Under the pieces are notes generated by a model, which made no database searches, was not told the origin of the DNA, and saw nothing but the letters and a program-made list of their open reading frames with translations. Both the position numbers and the translations under genes were made by a program. From positions 310,001 to 374,000 of the forward strand of contig NZ_QUSX01000002.1 in assembly GCF_003933245.1 (NCBI RefSeq): a stretch of 64,000 bases of DNA. Reading direction: 5' to 3'. This document shows, in pieces, positions 16,853 through 26,264 of this stretch (within the stretch, counting starts at the first letter, position 1; every line of letters starts with the position of its first letter). Source of the DNA: Maribacter algicola (GTDB lineage: Bacteria > Bacteroidota > Bacteroidia > Flavobacteriales > Flavobacteriaceae).

Positions 16853-19258
16853 TTAATTTCTTAGTGGTTTACCAGTTTTTAACATGTGTTGAATACGTTC
16901 CAAGGTTTTTCTTTCGGTACAAAGGGAAAGGAAGGCTTCACGTTCCAAATCCAACAAGTACTGTTCAGTAACCATGGTTGGTTCCGATAAATCCCCACCC
17001 GCCATGACATAAGCTAGCTTGTTGGCGATTTTTTTATCGTGTTCACTAATATAATGGCTGGCCTCCATGGAATCCGTTCCCACTAGGAACATGCCCAAAG
17101 CTTGTTTGCCTAATACTTTTACGTCTTTTCTCTTTGTTGGTTGTGTGTAGCCGGATTCCGCCATTAACTTGGCATATTCCTTAGCGGTCGCTATTTGTCG
17201 GTCTTTGTTCACCACCACAATATCCTTTCCATGCTGAAGGATGCCCAAATCGTAAGCCTCATAGGCAGAAGTCGATACCTTGGCCATTCCAATGGTCAGG
17301 AAATATTCCTGCAGAACGTTCAATTCCACATCACCTTTTCTGAAGGAATCAGATGCTCTCATGGCAAACTCCTTGGATCCGCCACCGCCTGGAATAACAC
17401 CCACACCAAATTCCACAAGACCAATGTATGTCTCCGCAGCTGCTACGACCTTATCCGCGTGTAGCGACAATTCACAGCCACCTCCTAAGGTCATGCCATG
17501 AGGTGCAGAAACAGTAGGTATGGCAGAATAACGCATGCGCATCATTGTGTCCTGGAACATTTTTATGGCCATGTTCAGCTCATCATACTCTTGTTCAACG
17601 GCCATCATAAAAATCATTCCTATATTGGCCCCGACAGAGAAATTTGCGGCCTGGTTACCAATAACCAGTCCTTGAAAGTCCTTTTCGGCTAGGTCGATGG
17701 CTTTATTTAGTCCGGCCAAAACATCGCCGCCAATCGTGTTCATTTTGGACTGGAACTCGCAATTAAGGATTCCATCCCCCAAATCTTCTATTACGACACC
17801 GCTATTTTTGAAAACTTCTTTACTTTTTCTGATATTATCTAAAATGATAAAGGCATCCTGACCGGGAACCTTGACCATTTCTTTTTTGGGAATATCATAA
17901 TAATAGGTGTTGCCTTCCTTCACACTGTAAAAGGAATTAATTCCTGATTCCTTCATTTCATGCACCCAAGTAGCCGCCGTTTGGTTTTCGGAGGCAATGA
18001 AATCAAGACCTTTGTCCAAGCCTACGGCATCCCAAATTTGGAATGGGCCGTGTTCCCATCCAAATCCGGCTTTCATGGCATCGTCTATCTTATATAATTC
18101 GTCCGATATCTCTGGAATACGGTGTGAAACGTAGGCGAACAACTGCCCAAAACTCTTTCGGTAAAATTCTCCTGCCTTATCTTTTCCGGATACCAAAATC
18201 GGGAATCTGTCCACCACCTTGTCTATGGTCTTGGTCAATTCCAAAGTTCCGAATTTTGCACTTTTCTTGGACCGATAGTCCATCGTGTTTAAGTCCAAGG
18301 TCAAAATTTCACTTTTGCCTTTATCATCCTGTACTTTTTTGTAAAAACCTTGGCCCGTTTTGCTGCCTAGCCATTTATTTTCCATCATTGTCTTGATGAA
18401 ATCCGGGAGGGCAAAAAGTTCGTGTCTCTCGTCCTTCTTACAATTTTCCGAAATTCCATTTGCAACGTGTACCAAAGTGTCTAGGCCTACTACGTCCACT
18501 GTTCTAAAAGTGGCGGATTTTGGTCGGCCGATTACCGGCCCCGTCAATTTATCCACTTCCTCTACTGTCATGTCCAATTCCTTAACCATATGGAAAAGAC
18601 TTTGGATACTGAAGATACCCACCCTGTTCCCAATAAATGCGGGTGTATCTTTTGCGATTACGGAGGTTTTTCCCAAGAACCTTTCCCCGTATCCATTTAG
18701 AAATTCCAATACTTCTGGAAGTGTCTTTGGTCCCGGGATAATCTCAAAAAGTTTTAAATATCGGGCTGGGTTAAAAAAGTGGGTGCCGCAAAAGTGCTTT
18801 TGAAAATCCTCACTTCTTCCTTCGCTCATAAATTTTATGGGAATCCCTGAAGTATTCGAGGTAATAAGCGTTCCCGGAGTACGGTACTTTTCAAGGTTTT
18901 CAAAAACTTGCTTTTTGATGTCCAAACGCTCCACAACCACCTCAATAATCCAATCGACTTTACCTACCTTGGAAATATCGTCCTCTAAATTTCCGGTGGT
19001 AATTCTATCGGCGAACTTTTGATGGTAAATGGGGGAGGGCTTCGATTTTAATGCCGATGCCAAGGAGTCGTTCACCAATCTGTTGCGAACTGCTTTGTCC
19101 TCCAAGGTAAGTCCTTTTGCCTTTTCCACGTCATTAAGTTCCCTTGGAACAATATCCAAGAGTAAAACTTCCACTCCAATATTGGCAAAATGACAAGCGA
19201 TACCGCTTCCCATAATGCCCGAACCAATGACTGCTACTTTTTTAATATGTTTGTTCAT
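16853..19258 (-). CDS. fadN: 3-hydroxyacyl-CoA dehydrogenase / enoyl-CoA hydratase
   Basis: An 801-residue bifunctional enzyme. Residues 1-300 are the NAD-binding 3-hydroxyacyl-CoA dehydrogenase (IGSGIMGSGIACHFANIG; HFFNPARYLKLFEIIPG), followed by its C-terminal domain (about 330-440). Residues about 480-700 are an enoyl-CoA hydratase-like domain (HGMTLGGGCELSLHAD; GLVEFGVGVIPGGGGS). This order, dehydrogenase first, is that of Bacillus FadN and opposite to E. coli FadB, so the fadN name fits better than fadB. It lies 15 bases after the MarR gene and 2 before fadA. Confidence 0.93.
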   Translation of the reverse strand: MNKHIKKVAVIGSGIMGSGIACHFANIGVEVLLLDIVPRELNDVEKAKGLTLEDKAVRNRLVNDSLASALKSKPSPIYHQKFADRITTGNLEDDISKVGKVDWIIEVVVERLDIKKQVFENLEKYRTPGTLITSNTSGIPIKFMSEGRSEDFQKHFCGTHFFNPARYLKLFEIIPGPKTLPEVLEFLNGYGERFLGKTSVIAKDTPAFIGNRVGIFSIQSLFHMVKELDMTVEEVDKLTGPVIGRPKSATFRTVDVVGLDTLVHVANGISENCKKDERHELFALPDFIKTMMENKWLGSKTGQGFYKKVQDDKGKSEILTLDLNTMDYRSKKSAKFGTLELTKTIDKVVDRFPILVSGKDKAGEFYRKSFGQLFAYVSHRIPEISDELYKIDDAMKAGFGWEHGPFQIWDAVGLDKGLDFIASENQTAATWVHEMKESGINSFYSVKEGNTYYYDIPKKEMVKVPGQDAFIILDNIRKSKEVFKNSGVVIEDLGDGILNCEFQSKMNTIGGDVLAGLNKAIDLAEKDFQGLVIGNQAANFSVGANIGMIFMMAVEQEYDELNMAIKMFQDTMMRMRYSAIPTVSAPHGMTLGGGCELSLHADKVVAAAETYIGLVEFGVGVIPGGGGSKEFAMRASDSFRKGDVELNVLQEYFLTIGMAKVSTSAYEAYDLGILQHGKDIVVVNKDRQIATAKEYAKLMAESGYTQPTKRKDVKVLGKQALGMFLVGTDSMEASHYISEHDKKIANKLAYVMAGGDLSEPTMVTEQYLLDLEREAFLSLCTERKTLERIQHMLKTGKPLRN

Positions 19259-19273
19259 TTCACTAAAGATGTA

Positions 19274-19726
19274 TTATTTAGTTGATGCGTTTTTTATGTA
19301 AATCTTTTTATCCACTATGAGTTTATTGATAGTCTCGGTTACTTCAAAGAAGTGCTTTAACTTTTCTTCAGATACATGGTTTTTGACCACTTCGTTAAAT
19401 CTCAATACTACATCTTTAGAATCCTTTCTTTTTTCCAGTCCGTAATTCGTTAGGTGGATCAACACGCCACGGCCGTCAGAGGGATTCGGTTTTCTCTCGA
19501 TCATACCTTTTTCTTCCATACTTTTTAATATTCTGGATAAACTCGTGGCTTCCATTCCCATTTTTGGACCCAAAGAAGTAGAAGGTGTACCCGTTTTGGG
19601 GTCAATGCTCAATAAAGTAAAGCCAATAGCCATTGTAGTTTCAAAGTTTTTTGCTTCCTCATTGTACATTCTAGCTACTGCCTGCCAAGTAGCACGAAGG
19701 GCGTAATCAATGGTAACTTCCTTCAT
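19274..19726 (-). CDS. MarR family transcriptional regulator
   Basis: A 150-residue winged-helix regulator. Seen: TSLGPKMGMEATSLSRILKSMEEKGMIERKPNPSDGRG split over the recognition helix and wing (about residues 55-95), with the conserved wing motif DGRGVLIHLT. It is the first gene of the fadN-fadA-fadE operon (15 bases to fadN). A 28-base perfect palindrome lies directly upstream of its promoter -7 element, so it probably represses its own operon and is released by acyl-CoA or a fatty acid; that ligand is an inference from function, as for other fatty-acid regulators. Confidence 0.9.
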   Translation of the reverse strand: MKEVTIDYALRATWQAVARMYNEEAKNFETTMAIGFTLLSIDPKTGTPSTSLGPKMGMEATSLSRILKSMEEKGMIERKPNPSDGRGVLIHLTNYGLEKRKDSKDVVLRFNEVVKNHVSEEKLKHFFEVTETINKLIVDKKIYIKNASTK

Positions 19727-19745
19727 AAGGTTTTTAGTTGGTTAC

Positions 19746-19753
19746 CAAATATA
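19746..19753 (-). promoter_or_regulatory. Promoter -7 element of the MarR-fad operon
   Basis: On the minus strand this reads TATATTTG, a perfect match to the Bacteroidota -7 consensus TAnnTTTG, 19 bases before the MarR start codon. No TTG is present at the -33 position, which is occupied by the palindrome. Confidence 0.6.
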
Positions 19754-19756
19754 TAA

Positions 19757-19784
19757 AAATTTATTATGCATGCATAATAAATTT
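19757..19784. promoter_or_regulatory. Perfect 28-base palindrome, probable MarR operator
   Basis: Arms of 14 bases meet at 19770/19771: the core is TTATTATGCA followed by its reverse complement TGCATAATAA, flanked by AAAT/ATTT. It begins 3 bases upstream of the -7 box and covers the spacer and -33 region, so a bound dimer would block the polymerase. MarR operators are typically palindromes of about 18-20 bases. Confidence 0.7.
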
Positions 19785-19861
19785 ATGAAAATGTTTTTTT
19801 CTAGCGGTGTAAATTCTTGTCTCTAAAAAACAATGTTTTAGAACTATTCCTAAGTACGGTT

Positions 19862-19963
19862 TTACAATTCGTTTCTCATCAAAGAATTGACGGTCAGCAT
19901 CATTACTATGTATATTAGACTAATTAAGGATGGAACGAAGTAATTCAGTTTCATTTCTTCCAT
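19862..19963 (-). CDS. Possible 33-residue single-span membrane protein
   Basis: A short ORF runs from ATG (19963) to TAA (19862). The product begins MEEMKLNYFVPSLISLIY and continues IVMMLTVNSL, ending MRNEL: one hydrophobic segment with a short charged tail. The bases just before the ATG are a poly-A run on the coding strand, the kind of leader favoured in Bacteroidota. It starts 41 bases after the fadD stop, so it would be in the fadD transcript. No family is recognised. It could also be chance; conservation is untested. Confidence 0.4.
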   Translation of the reverse strand: MEEMKLNYFVPSLISLIYIVMMLTVNSLMRNEL

Positions 19964-20003
19964 TTTTTTTAAATGGTCAAACCAAAGTTGATTTCTTTCT
20001 TGA

Positions 20004-21776
20004 CTATTGATGTCCGTAAATTTCGTTATACAGGTCAATGTACTTTTCCTTAACGATTTTCCTTCTTAGTTTCATGGTAGGGGTGAGGTGTCCGCCTTCA
20101 ATGCTCCAAACATCTGGTGTAAGCTTAAATTGTTTTACTTTTTCCCATTTGGCGAACTGCTCATTGGCCAAGTCCACCTCGGTCTGGTATTGTTCCAACA
20201 CCACAGGATTTAGTATGATATCCGAATTCTCTGGAATGGTCAATCCTTTTTTTGCGGCCCAATCGTGGAGGTAGGCAAAATCTGGTTGAATCAGTGCTGC
20301 GGGCATTTTTTCTCCTTCGCCCACTACCATGATCTGTTCTATGAATCGGGATTGTTTGAATCGGTTTTCCAATAATTGCGGTGCCACATACTTACCCCCG
20401 GAGGTTTTGAACATTTCCTTTTTTCGGTCCGTAATCCGTAGAAAACCATCGGCATCTATTTCACCAATGTCACCTGTATGGAAATAGCCATTTTTCAATA
20501 CTTCATCGGTTTTTTCAGGTTCCTTGTAATAGCCCAACATTACATTGGGACCTTTGCAAAGAATTTCGCCGTCGTCCGCAATTTTCACTTCTACCTTATC
20601 GATGATTTTGCCCACGGAACCAATTTTCCATCCACCTCCTTTTTCCTGGTTAACCGAAATCACCGGCGAGGTTTCCGTAAGTCCGTATCCTTCCATTACA
20701 GGAATTCCGGCCGCTCCAAACACTCGGCTCAACCTTGGTTGAAGGGCGGCACTTCCTGAAACCATGGTCGTAAGATTACCACCAAGTCCTTCTTGCCATT
20801 TGCTGAATATTAATTTTCTGGCTAATTTTAGCTGTTGTTCGTACCACCAACCATTGGCACCATAGGGTTCAAACTTAAGTCCTATCGATACCGCCCAAAA
20901 GAAGATCTTTTTCTTTATACCTGTCAAAGCGCTTCCCTTTGCGATAATGGCGTCATAGACTTTTTCCAATAATCTTGGCACGACCGTCATTACGTTTGGT
21001 CTTACCTCCTTTATATTGTCACTTATTTTATCCAAGCCTTCGGCAAAGTGGATTTCTATACTACAATATTGGTATAGGTATAAAATCATCCGTTCAAAAA
21101 TGTGGCAGACCGGCAGAAAGCTCAAGGCGCTGGCCCCTGCATTGAAGGGTACCCTTTTTTCACTCGCTATCACATTGGAAACAATATTGTCATGGGACAG
21201 CATGACCCCCTTGGGCCTTCCAGTGGTTCCAGAGGTATATATTAAGGTAGCCAAGTCATGGGCATTGACCTGTTCCTTGCGCTTGTCCACTTCTGGTTGG
21301 TTGGTGTCGTCTTTCCCCAAGTCCAATACTATCTGCCAATTGTCACAATCTTTTAGGGTATCGAAACTATAGACACCTTTCAAGTGTTTTAGTTCCGGTT
21401 TTATGGTATTTACCTTGGTCAACACTTCTGCACAGGAAACAAAACAATAGGTTGCCTCGGAATGGTTCAAAACGTATTCGTAGTCCTCTTCCGAAATGGT
21501 GGGGTAAATGGGTACCGTTTGCGCGCCCAACTGCAAAATGCCAATATCCATAATGTTCCACTCTGTGCGATTGGTCATGGAGATAATCGCAATTTTATCA
21601 TTAGGTTGTACCCCAAGTCTCAATAATCCCCTACTTATGGTATTTGCTTTTTTAATGTATTCCTTCGTGGAGGTAGTCATCCATTTTCCATCGTATTTGG
21701 TGACCAGTGATTTTTCCAAAGGATGGTTTTCCAATTGATAATAAGGAAAATCGAATAGGCGGGTAACTTTTTGCAT
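20004..21776 (-). CDS. fadD: Long-chain fatty acid-CoA ligase
   Basis: A 590-residue AMP-forming acyl-CoA synthetase that activates fatty acids for the beta-oxidation genes next door. Seen: P-loop LIYTSGTTGRPKGVML (about residue 180), the adenine motif GYGLTETSP, FHTGDIGEIDADGFLRITDR and the C-terminal catalytic Lys region TPTMKLRRK. There is no signal peptide, and membrane association is expected from substrate. It is separated from the MarR-fad operon by 277 bases, is on the same strand upstream of it, and has no copy of the palindrome in front of it, so its control is probably different. Confidence 0.93.
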   Translation of the reverse strand: MQKVTRLFDFPYYQLENHPLEKSLVTKYDGKWMTTSTKEYIKKANTISRGLLRLGVQPNDKIAIISMTNRTEWNIMDIGILQLGAQTVPIYPTISEEDYEYVLNHSEATYCFVSCAEVLTKVNTIKPELKHLKGVYSFDTLKDCDNWQIVLDLGKDDTNQPEVDKRKEQVNAHDLATLIYTSGTTGRPKGVMLSHDNIVSNVIASEKRVPFNAGASALSFLPVCHIFERMILYLYQYCSIEIHFAEGLDKISDNIKEVRPNVMTVVPRLLEKVYDAIIAKGSALTGIKKKIFFWAVSIGLKFEPYGANGWWYEQQLKLARKLIFSKWQEGLGGNLTTMVSGSAALQPRLSRVFGAAGIPVMEGYGLTETSPVISVNQEKGGGWKIGSVGKIIDKVEVKIADDGEILCKGPNVMLGYYKEPEKTDEVLKNGYFHTGDIGEIDADGFLRITDRKKEMFKTSGGKYVAPQLLENRFKQSRFIEQIMVVGEGEKMPAALIQPDFAYLHDWAAKKGLTIPENSDIILNPVVLEQYQTEVDLANEQFAKWEKVKQFKLTPDVWSIEGGHLTPTMKLRRKIVKEKYIDLYNEIYGHQ

Positions 21777-21877
21777 AGTCTTTTTATAAAACTTTCTTGC
21801 AAAATAGTGAAAGAACTCGGTATTCTAAATAGACTATCTTAAAATTACTTGTTAATAACTGTGAATATGGTAAAACA

Positions 21878-21904
21878 AAAGGGGCTTTTTTTAAAGGCCC
21901 CTTC
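21878..21904. terminator. Hairpin terminator after purL
   Basis: AAGGGGC and GCCCCTT pair around a T/A-rich loop in the 21879-21903 interval, 20 bases beyond the purL stop on the minus strand. Confidence 0.75.
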
Positions 21905-21925
21905 AAGAATTTATTATTATTTCCC

Positions 21926-24900
21926 TTATTTATTACTAGTTACCCACTTCCTTGCATTCACAAAAGCCTCCAGCCAAGGGGAAACTTCATCCTTTCTATC
22001 AGTTGGATAGTAGGCCCAGTTCCACGGAAAGGTAGAACGCTCAATATGCGGCATGGTCACCAAATGCCTGCCCGATTTATCACAAAGCATGGCCGTATTG
22101 AAATCGCTGCCATTAGGGTTCGCGGGATAGCCTTCATACCCATATTTTGCAACAATGGTATACTCGCTTTCGTTTTTCGGTAATTTAAACTTGCCCTCTC
22201 CATGGGAAATCCAAACGCCCAAGGTGCTGCCCGCCAAAGTGGATAGCATGACAGAGTTGTTCTCTTCAATCTTTACAGAGGTGAAATTGCTTTCATGTTT
22301 ATGGGAGTCATTATAGGTCATTTTTCCATGTACATCGTGCTCCGGATTTATCAAATCCAATTCCATAAACAATTGGCATCCGTTGCAGATTCCAACGGAT
22401 AAGGTATCTGGCCTGGCAAAAAAGTCCTTGATGACCTTATTTGCCTTTTCATTGTATTTGATCGCTCCCGCCCAACCTTTGGCACTTCCCAGAACATCGG
22501 AATTTGAAAAGCCTCCTACAGCTCCTAAAAATTGGATGTCCTCCAAGGTTTCCCTGCCTGAAATTAAATCGGTCATGTGAACGTCCTTCACATCGAATCC
22601 GGCCAAATACATGGCATTGGCCATTTCACGCTCGGAATTGCTTCCTTTTTCCCGAAGAATTGCCGCTTTTGGCCTGGTCTCTCCTTCGGCCAGGTTTCGG
22701 CTAGGAAGTTTGATGGGCCCTGAATTCGGAAATGTATAATTCAACGGTTGGTGCTTATAATTTTCATATCGTTCCATGGCAAGTCCGTTGGCCGTTTGTT
22801 TGTTGTCCAACAAATAAGAGGTCTTGAACCAAGTATCACGTAACGATGCAATGTTCAATCCCATTTCCATACCGCCATTTTTAATGGTCAGTTCTGGAGT
22901 ATCGGTCACCGTTCCTATTTTCTTTACGTCGATATTGGCATCGACCAATAATTTTTCTACTAGGTTATCCCGAAGCTGGAATACAATTCCCGCATTCTCG
23001 GAAAACAGCAGTTTTATAGTGTCTGCTTCCCCCAAATCGGTCAGGTCCAATTCAGCTCCCAAATGGGTATCGGCAAAACACATTTCCAACAATGTGGTAA
23101 TAAGCCCGCCCGACGCAACATCATGACCTGCAAGGATTTGCTCGTTTTGAATCAAGGTTTGTATCAGGTCGAAAACCGATTTAAAATAATCGTCATTCTG
23201 AATGGTAGGAGCTTCAGAACCAAGGGAATTGCGTACTTGGGCAAACGAAGAACCACCTAGTTTATAAGCGTCCCTGGAAAGGTTGATGTAGTAAATGGAA
23301 CCCCCATTTTTTTGCAATACAGGCTCCACTACCTTTTTGATATCGTTGCAACTTGCGGCTGCCGATATAACTACGGTGCCCGGTGCGATTACATCCCCAT
23401 CCTTGTATTTTTGTTTCATGGAAAGTGAGTCCTTGCCAGTAGGAACGTTGATTCCCAGTGCGATTGAAAAGTCAGAAACTGCCTGTACGGCTTGGTAGAG
23501 TCGGGCATCTTCACCTTCATTTTTACAGGGCCACATCCAGTTTGCGGATAGGGAAATCGACTTTAATCCGTCTTTCAAAGGGGCCCAGATGATGTTGGTC
23601 AAAGCTTCGGCTATACTATTTTTACTACCTGCGGACGGATCGATCAATCCTGAAATAGGGGAGTGGCCTATGCTTGTGGCTATACCTTCTTTCCCTTTAA
23701 AGTCCAGGGCCATTACACCTACATTGTTAAGAGGTAATTGCAAGGGACCGGCACATTGTTGTTTTGCAACACGGCCTCCTACGCAACGGTCCACCTTGTT
23801 GGTCAACCAATCTTTGCATGCCACGGCCTCCAATTGCAGTAATTGGTCTAGATATTCATGAAAATGTTCCAGTGCATATTCAGGCTCTTTGTAGGATCTT
23901 TTTATGGAAGTATCCACCATGGTCGTTTTTGGGGAGCTTCCAAAAATATCAGCTAACTGCACGTCCATAGGTTTGGCTCCCGTAGTATTGGATTCAAAGG
24001 TAAAGCGATTATCACCGGTTACATCGCCAACCTCGTACATTGGAGAGCGTTCGCGATCGGCAATCCTTTTTAAAAGAGCCGCATTTTCTTGTCCGATGAC
24101 GAGTCCCATGCGTTCCTGGGATTCATTCCCGATGAGTTCCTTGGCTGAAAGTGTGGGGTCGCCTACGGGCAATTTGTCCAAGTCTATCTTGCCACCGGTT
24201 TCTTCCACCAATTCCGATAGACAATTCAAATGGCCTCCGGCACCGTGGTCGTGAATGGAAACGATAGTATTCTGATCACTTTCCACCATACCTCGAATAG
24301 CGTTGGCGGCACGTTTTTGCATCTCTGGATTGGAACGTTGTACGGCATTCAATTCGATGGCGGAACTAAACTCACCCGTATCCGCGCTAGATACAGCGGC
24401 CCCGCCCATACCTATCCTGTAATTGTCACCACCAAGAATGACAATTTTATCCCCTTTGTTAGGAGTGTCTTTCAAGGCCTGTTCCGCTTTTCCATAGCCG
24501 ATTCCACCGGCTTGCATGATTACCTTGTCATAGCCTAATCTCCTGGCTTCCGCTCCAAGGACCGAATCTTTTTCATCGTGTTCGAATGTGAGGACGGAAC
24601 CCGCAATTAGCGGTTGCCCGAACTTATTTCCAAAATCCGATGCCCCATTGGAAGCCTTTATCAAAATGTCCATAGGGGTTTGGTATAGCCATTTTCGTTC
24701 GGGCATGGCTTGTTCCCATTTCCTATCATTTTCGAGCCTTGAAAGTGCCGTCATGTAAACTGCCGTTCCTGCCAAAGGAAGAGAACCCTTACCACCGGCC
24801 AAGCGGTCCCTAATTTCCCCTCCGGAACCTGTGGCCGCACCGTTGAAGGGCTCTACCGTCGTTGGAAAATTGTGGGTTTCGGCTTTTATAGATAATACGG

Positions 24901-25618
24901 ATTCAAATTCTCGCTCCTCGTAGAAATCGGGTTTATCAGCCGATTTCGGGGCGAATTGTATCGCTTTCGGGCCTTTTAAAAAAGCCACGTTGTCCTTGTA
25001 GGCCGATACAATATCGTTCGGGTTTTCCTGGCTCGTCTTTTTTATCAGCTTGAAAAGGCTAGATGGCATTTCCTTGCCATCGATTATAAAAGTGCCATTG
25101 AATATTTTATGCCGACAATGTTCAGAGTTTACCTGACTAAAACCGAATACCTCTGAATCCGTCAATTTCCTTCCCATTTTCTTGGAAAGACCTTCCAAAT
25201 AGGCGACTTCCTCATCGCTCAAGGCCAAACCTTCCTTTTGGTTATAACCGGCAATATCGGCTATTTCCAAAATAGGTTCTGGAAGTATGTTGATATCATA
25301 GATAGCCTGACCTATGCCCTTGTACTTTTGGGAAAGCATAGGGTCAAAATCGGAAAAATCCTCGGACACGGCGTTGAATTCCTCGATCCTAAGAATGCCC
25401 GGAATGCCCATATTTTGGGTTATTTCCACGGCATTGGTGCTCCAGGGTGTAATCATGGCCGCACGGGGTCCAACAAAAAAGGCGTCCAGCGACGCCACAT
25501 TTATTTTGGGTTGGTTTCCAAACAACCATGTTAATTTCTGTTCATTTTCCAGCGTAATCTCCTGGGTGGTTTGGACGGCAAAAATCTTGGCTGTCGGATT
25601 TCCAAAAAAGTGAATCAT
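21926..25618 (-). CDS. purL: Phosphoribosylformylglycinamidine synthase, large form
   Basis: A 1230-residue enzyme of purine synthesis that converts FGAR, ATP and glutamine to FGAM. It has the single-chain (proteobacterial/eukaryotic) layout: N-terminal linker, two AIRS-like ATP-binding halves (SVLSIKAETHNFPTTVEPF; VPTGKDSLSMKQ), and a C-terminal class I glutaminase with nucleophile Cys in SVGICNGCQLFMELD and His in VTMPHIERSTFPW. The ATG at 25618 (MIHFFGN) is chosen: a TTG at 25639 gives 7 more residues but lies almost on the predicted transcription start. It is flanked by its own terminator. Confidence 0.96.
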   Translation of the reverse strand: MIHFFGNPTAKIFAVQTTQEITLENEQKLTWLFGNQPKINVASLDAFFVGPRAAMITPWSTNAVEITQNMGIPGILRIEEFNAVSEDFSDFDPMLSQKYKGIGQAIYDINILPEPILEIADIAGYNQKEGLALSDEEVAYLEGLSKKMGRKLTDSEVFGFSQVNSEHCRHKIFNGTFIIDGKEMPSSLFKLIKKTSQENPNDIVSAYKDNVAFLKGPKAIQFAPKSADKPDFYEEREFESVLSIKAETHNFPTTVEPFNGAATGSGGEIRDRLAGGKGSLPLAGTAVYMTALSRLENDRKWEQAMPERKWLYQTPMDILIKASNGASDFGNKFGQPLIAGSVLTFEHDEKDSVLGAEARRLGYDKVIMQAGGIGYGKAEQALKDTPNKGDKIVILGGDNYRIGMGGAAVSSADTGEFSSAIELNAVQRSNPEMQKRAANAIRGMVESDQNTIVSIHDHGAGGHLNCLSELVEETGGKIDLDKLPVGDPTLSAKELIGNESQERMGLVIGQENAALLKRIADRERSPMYEVGDVTGDNRFTFESNTTGAKPMDVQLADIFGSSPKTTMVDTSIKRSYKEPEYALEHFHEYLDQLLQLEAVACKDWLTNKVDRCVGGRVAKQQCAGPLQLPLNNVGVMALDFKGKEGIATSIGHSPISGLIDPSAGSKNSIAEALTNIIWAPLKDGLKSISLSANWMWPCKNEGEDARLYQAVQAVSDFSIALGINVPTGKDSLSMKQKYKDGDVIAPGTVVISAAASCNDIKKVVEPVLQKNGGSIYYINLSRDAYKLGGSSFAQVRNSLGSEAPTIQNDDYFKSVFDLIQTLIQNEQILAGHDVASGGLITTLLEMCFADTHLGAELDLTDLGEADTIKLLFSENAGIVFQLRDNLVEKLLVDANIDVKKIGTVTDTPELTIKNGGMEMGLNIASLRDTWFKTSYLLDNKQTANGLAMERYENYKHQPLNYTFPNSGPIKLPSRNLAEGETRPKAAILREKGSNSEREMANAMYLAGFDVKDVHMTDLISGRETLEDIQFLGAVGGFSNSDVLGSAKGWAGAIKYNEKANKVIKDFFARPDTLSVGICNGCQLFMELDLINPEHDVHGKMTYNDSHKHESNFTSVKIEENNSVMLSTLAGSTLGVWISHGEGKFKLPKNESEYTIVAKYGYEGYPANPNGSDFNTAMLCDKSGRHLVTMPHIERSTFPWNWAYYPTDRKDEVSPWLEAFVNARKWVTSNK

Positions 25619-25650
25619 ATAGGTACGTTTCTTTTGCAAAATGGAAAATG

Positions 25651-25658
25651 CAAAATTA
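25651..25658 (-). promoter_or_regulatory. Probable purL promoter -7 element
   Basis: The minus strand reads TAATTTTG followed by CA, a perfect TAnnTTTG match, 32 bases before the ATG at 25618. No TTG is seen at the -33 position. Confidence 0.45.
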
Positions 25659-25731
25659 CGATTTTAACCCTAATTTCCTGTATAGTTATAGGGACAGTTT
25701 TCAACTGAAATTGTTGATAGATTGACAAATT

Positions 25732-26100
25732 TTAGGGATTTTCTTCAAAATAAATCAAGGTTGTATCCTGTTGTATATCAATACGCATCAAATCCAAGAA
25801 AGAAATTCCGTTGCTATAGTATCCTCCCACAGTTTCAATTGTTTCTCCATCCGCTTTGTTATAAATCAATACATAACTCCCATCGGTCTTAGCGTTCTCA
25901 ATTATTAGAAATCCGGTTATGGATTCTTTAGGTCTCAAAAGTTCGAAAATCAGACTATCTGTGTTTTCAGAAGTTTTTACAACTATATTGGAAATGTCTT
26001 CTTTGGAATTATTGATGATTTTTACATCAATGCCATTCTCAAGGAATAAAACGCAAGAAAACAGTAGGGAGCATAATACGATAATGGGAATTTTTCTCAT
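25732..26100 (-). CDS. Small lipoprotein of unknown function
   Basis: A 122-residue protein with a lipoprotein signal MRKIPIIVLCSLLFSC. The mature part is a beta-rich domain with KIINNSKEDISNIVVKTSEN and RPKESITGFLIIE, resembling small immunoglobulin-like or YtkA-like lipoproteins, but no family is recognised. The ATG at 26100 starts the signal peptide; the reading frame extends further up without purpose. It is divergent from the amidohydrolase gene (164 bases between starts). Confidence 0.65.
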   Translation of the reverse strand: MRKIPIIVLCSLLFSCVLFLENGIDVKIINNSKEDISNIVVKTSENTDSLIFELLRPKESITGFLIIENAKTDGSYVLIYNKADGETIETVGGYYSNGISFLDLMRIDIQQDTTLIYFEENP

Positions 26101-26264
26101 TTTGCTATTAGGTATCCTTAAAATTATCTCATTTTTCGTTTTTAAAACTTTTAAAAAATGAAATTTCAACCTTCTAAATAATAATCCTTTAAATATTGGT
26201 ATTGGCTAAAACCTTCAATTTAATAATTCACTACCTTTTACGAACTAAATCAAAATCGACCAAA

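Noticed and set aside
16450..16971. 173-codon plus-strand frame inside the thiolase gene
   Set aside because: Antisense shadow of fadA with no start context or family similarity.
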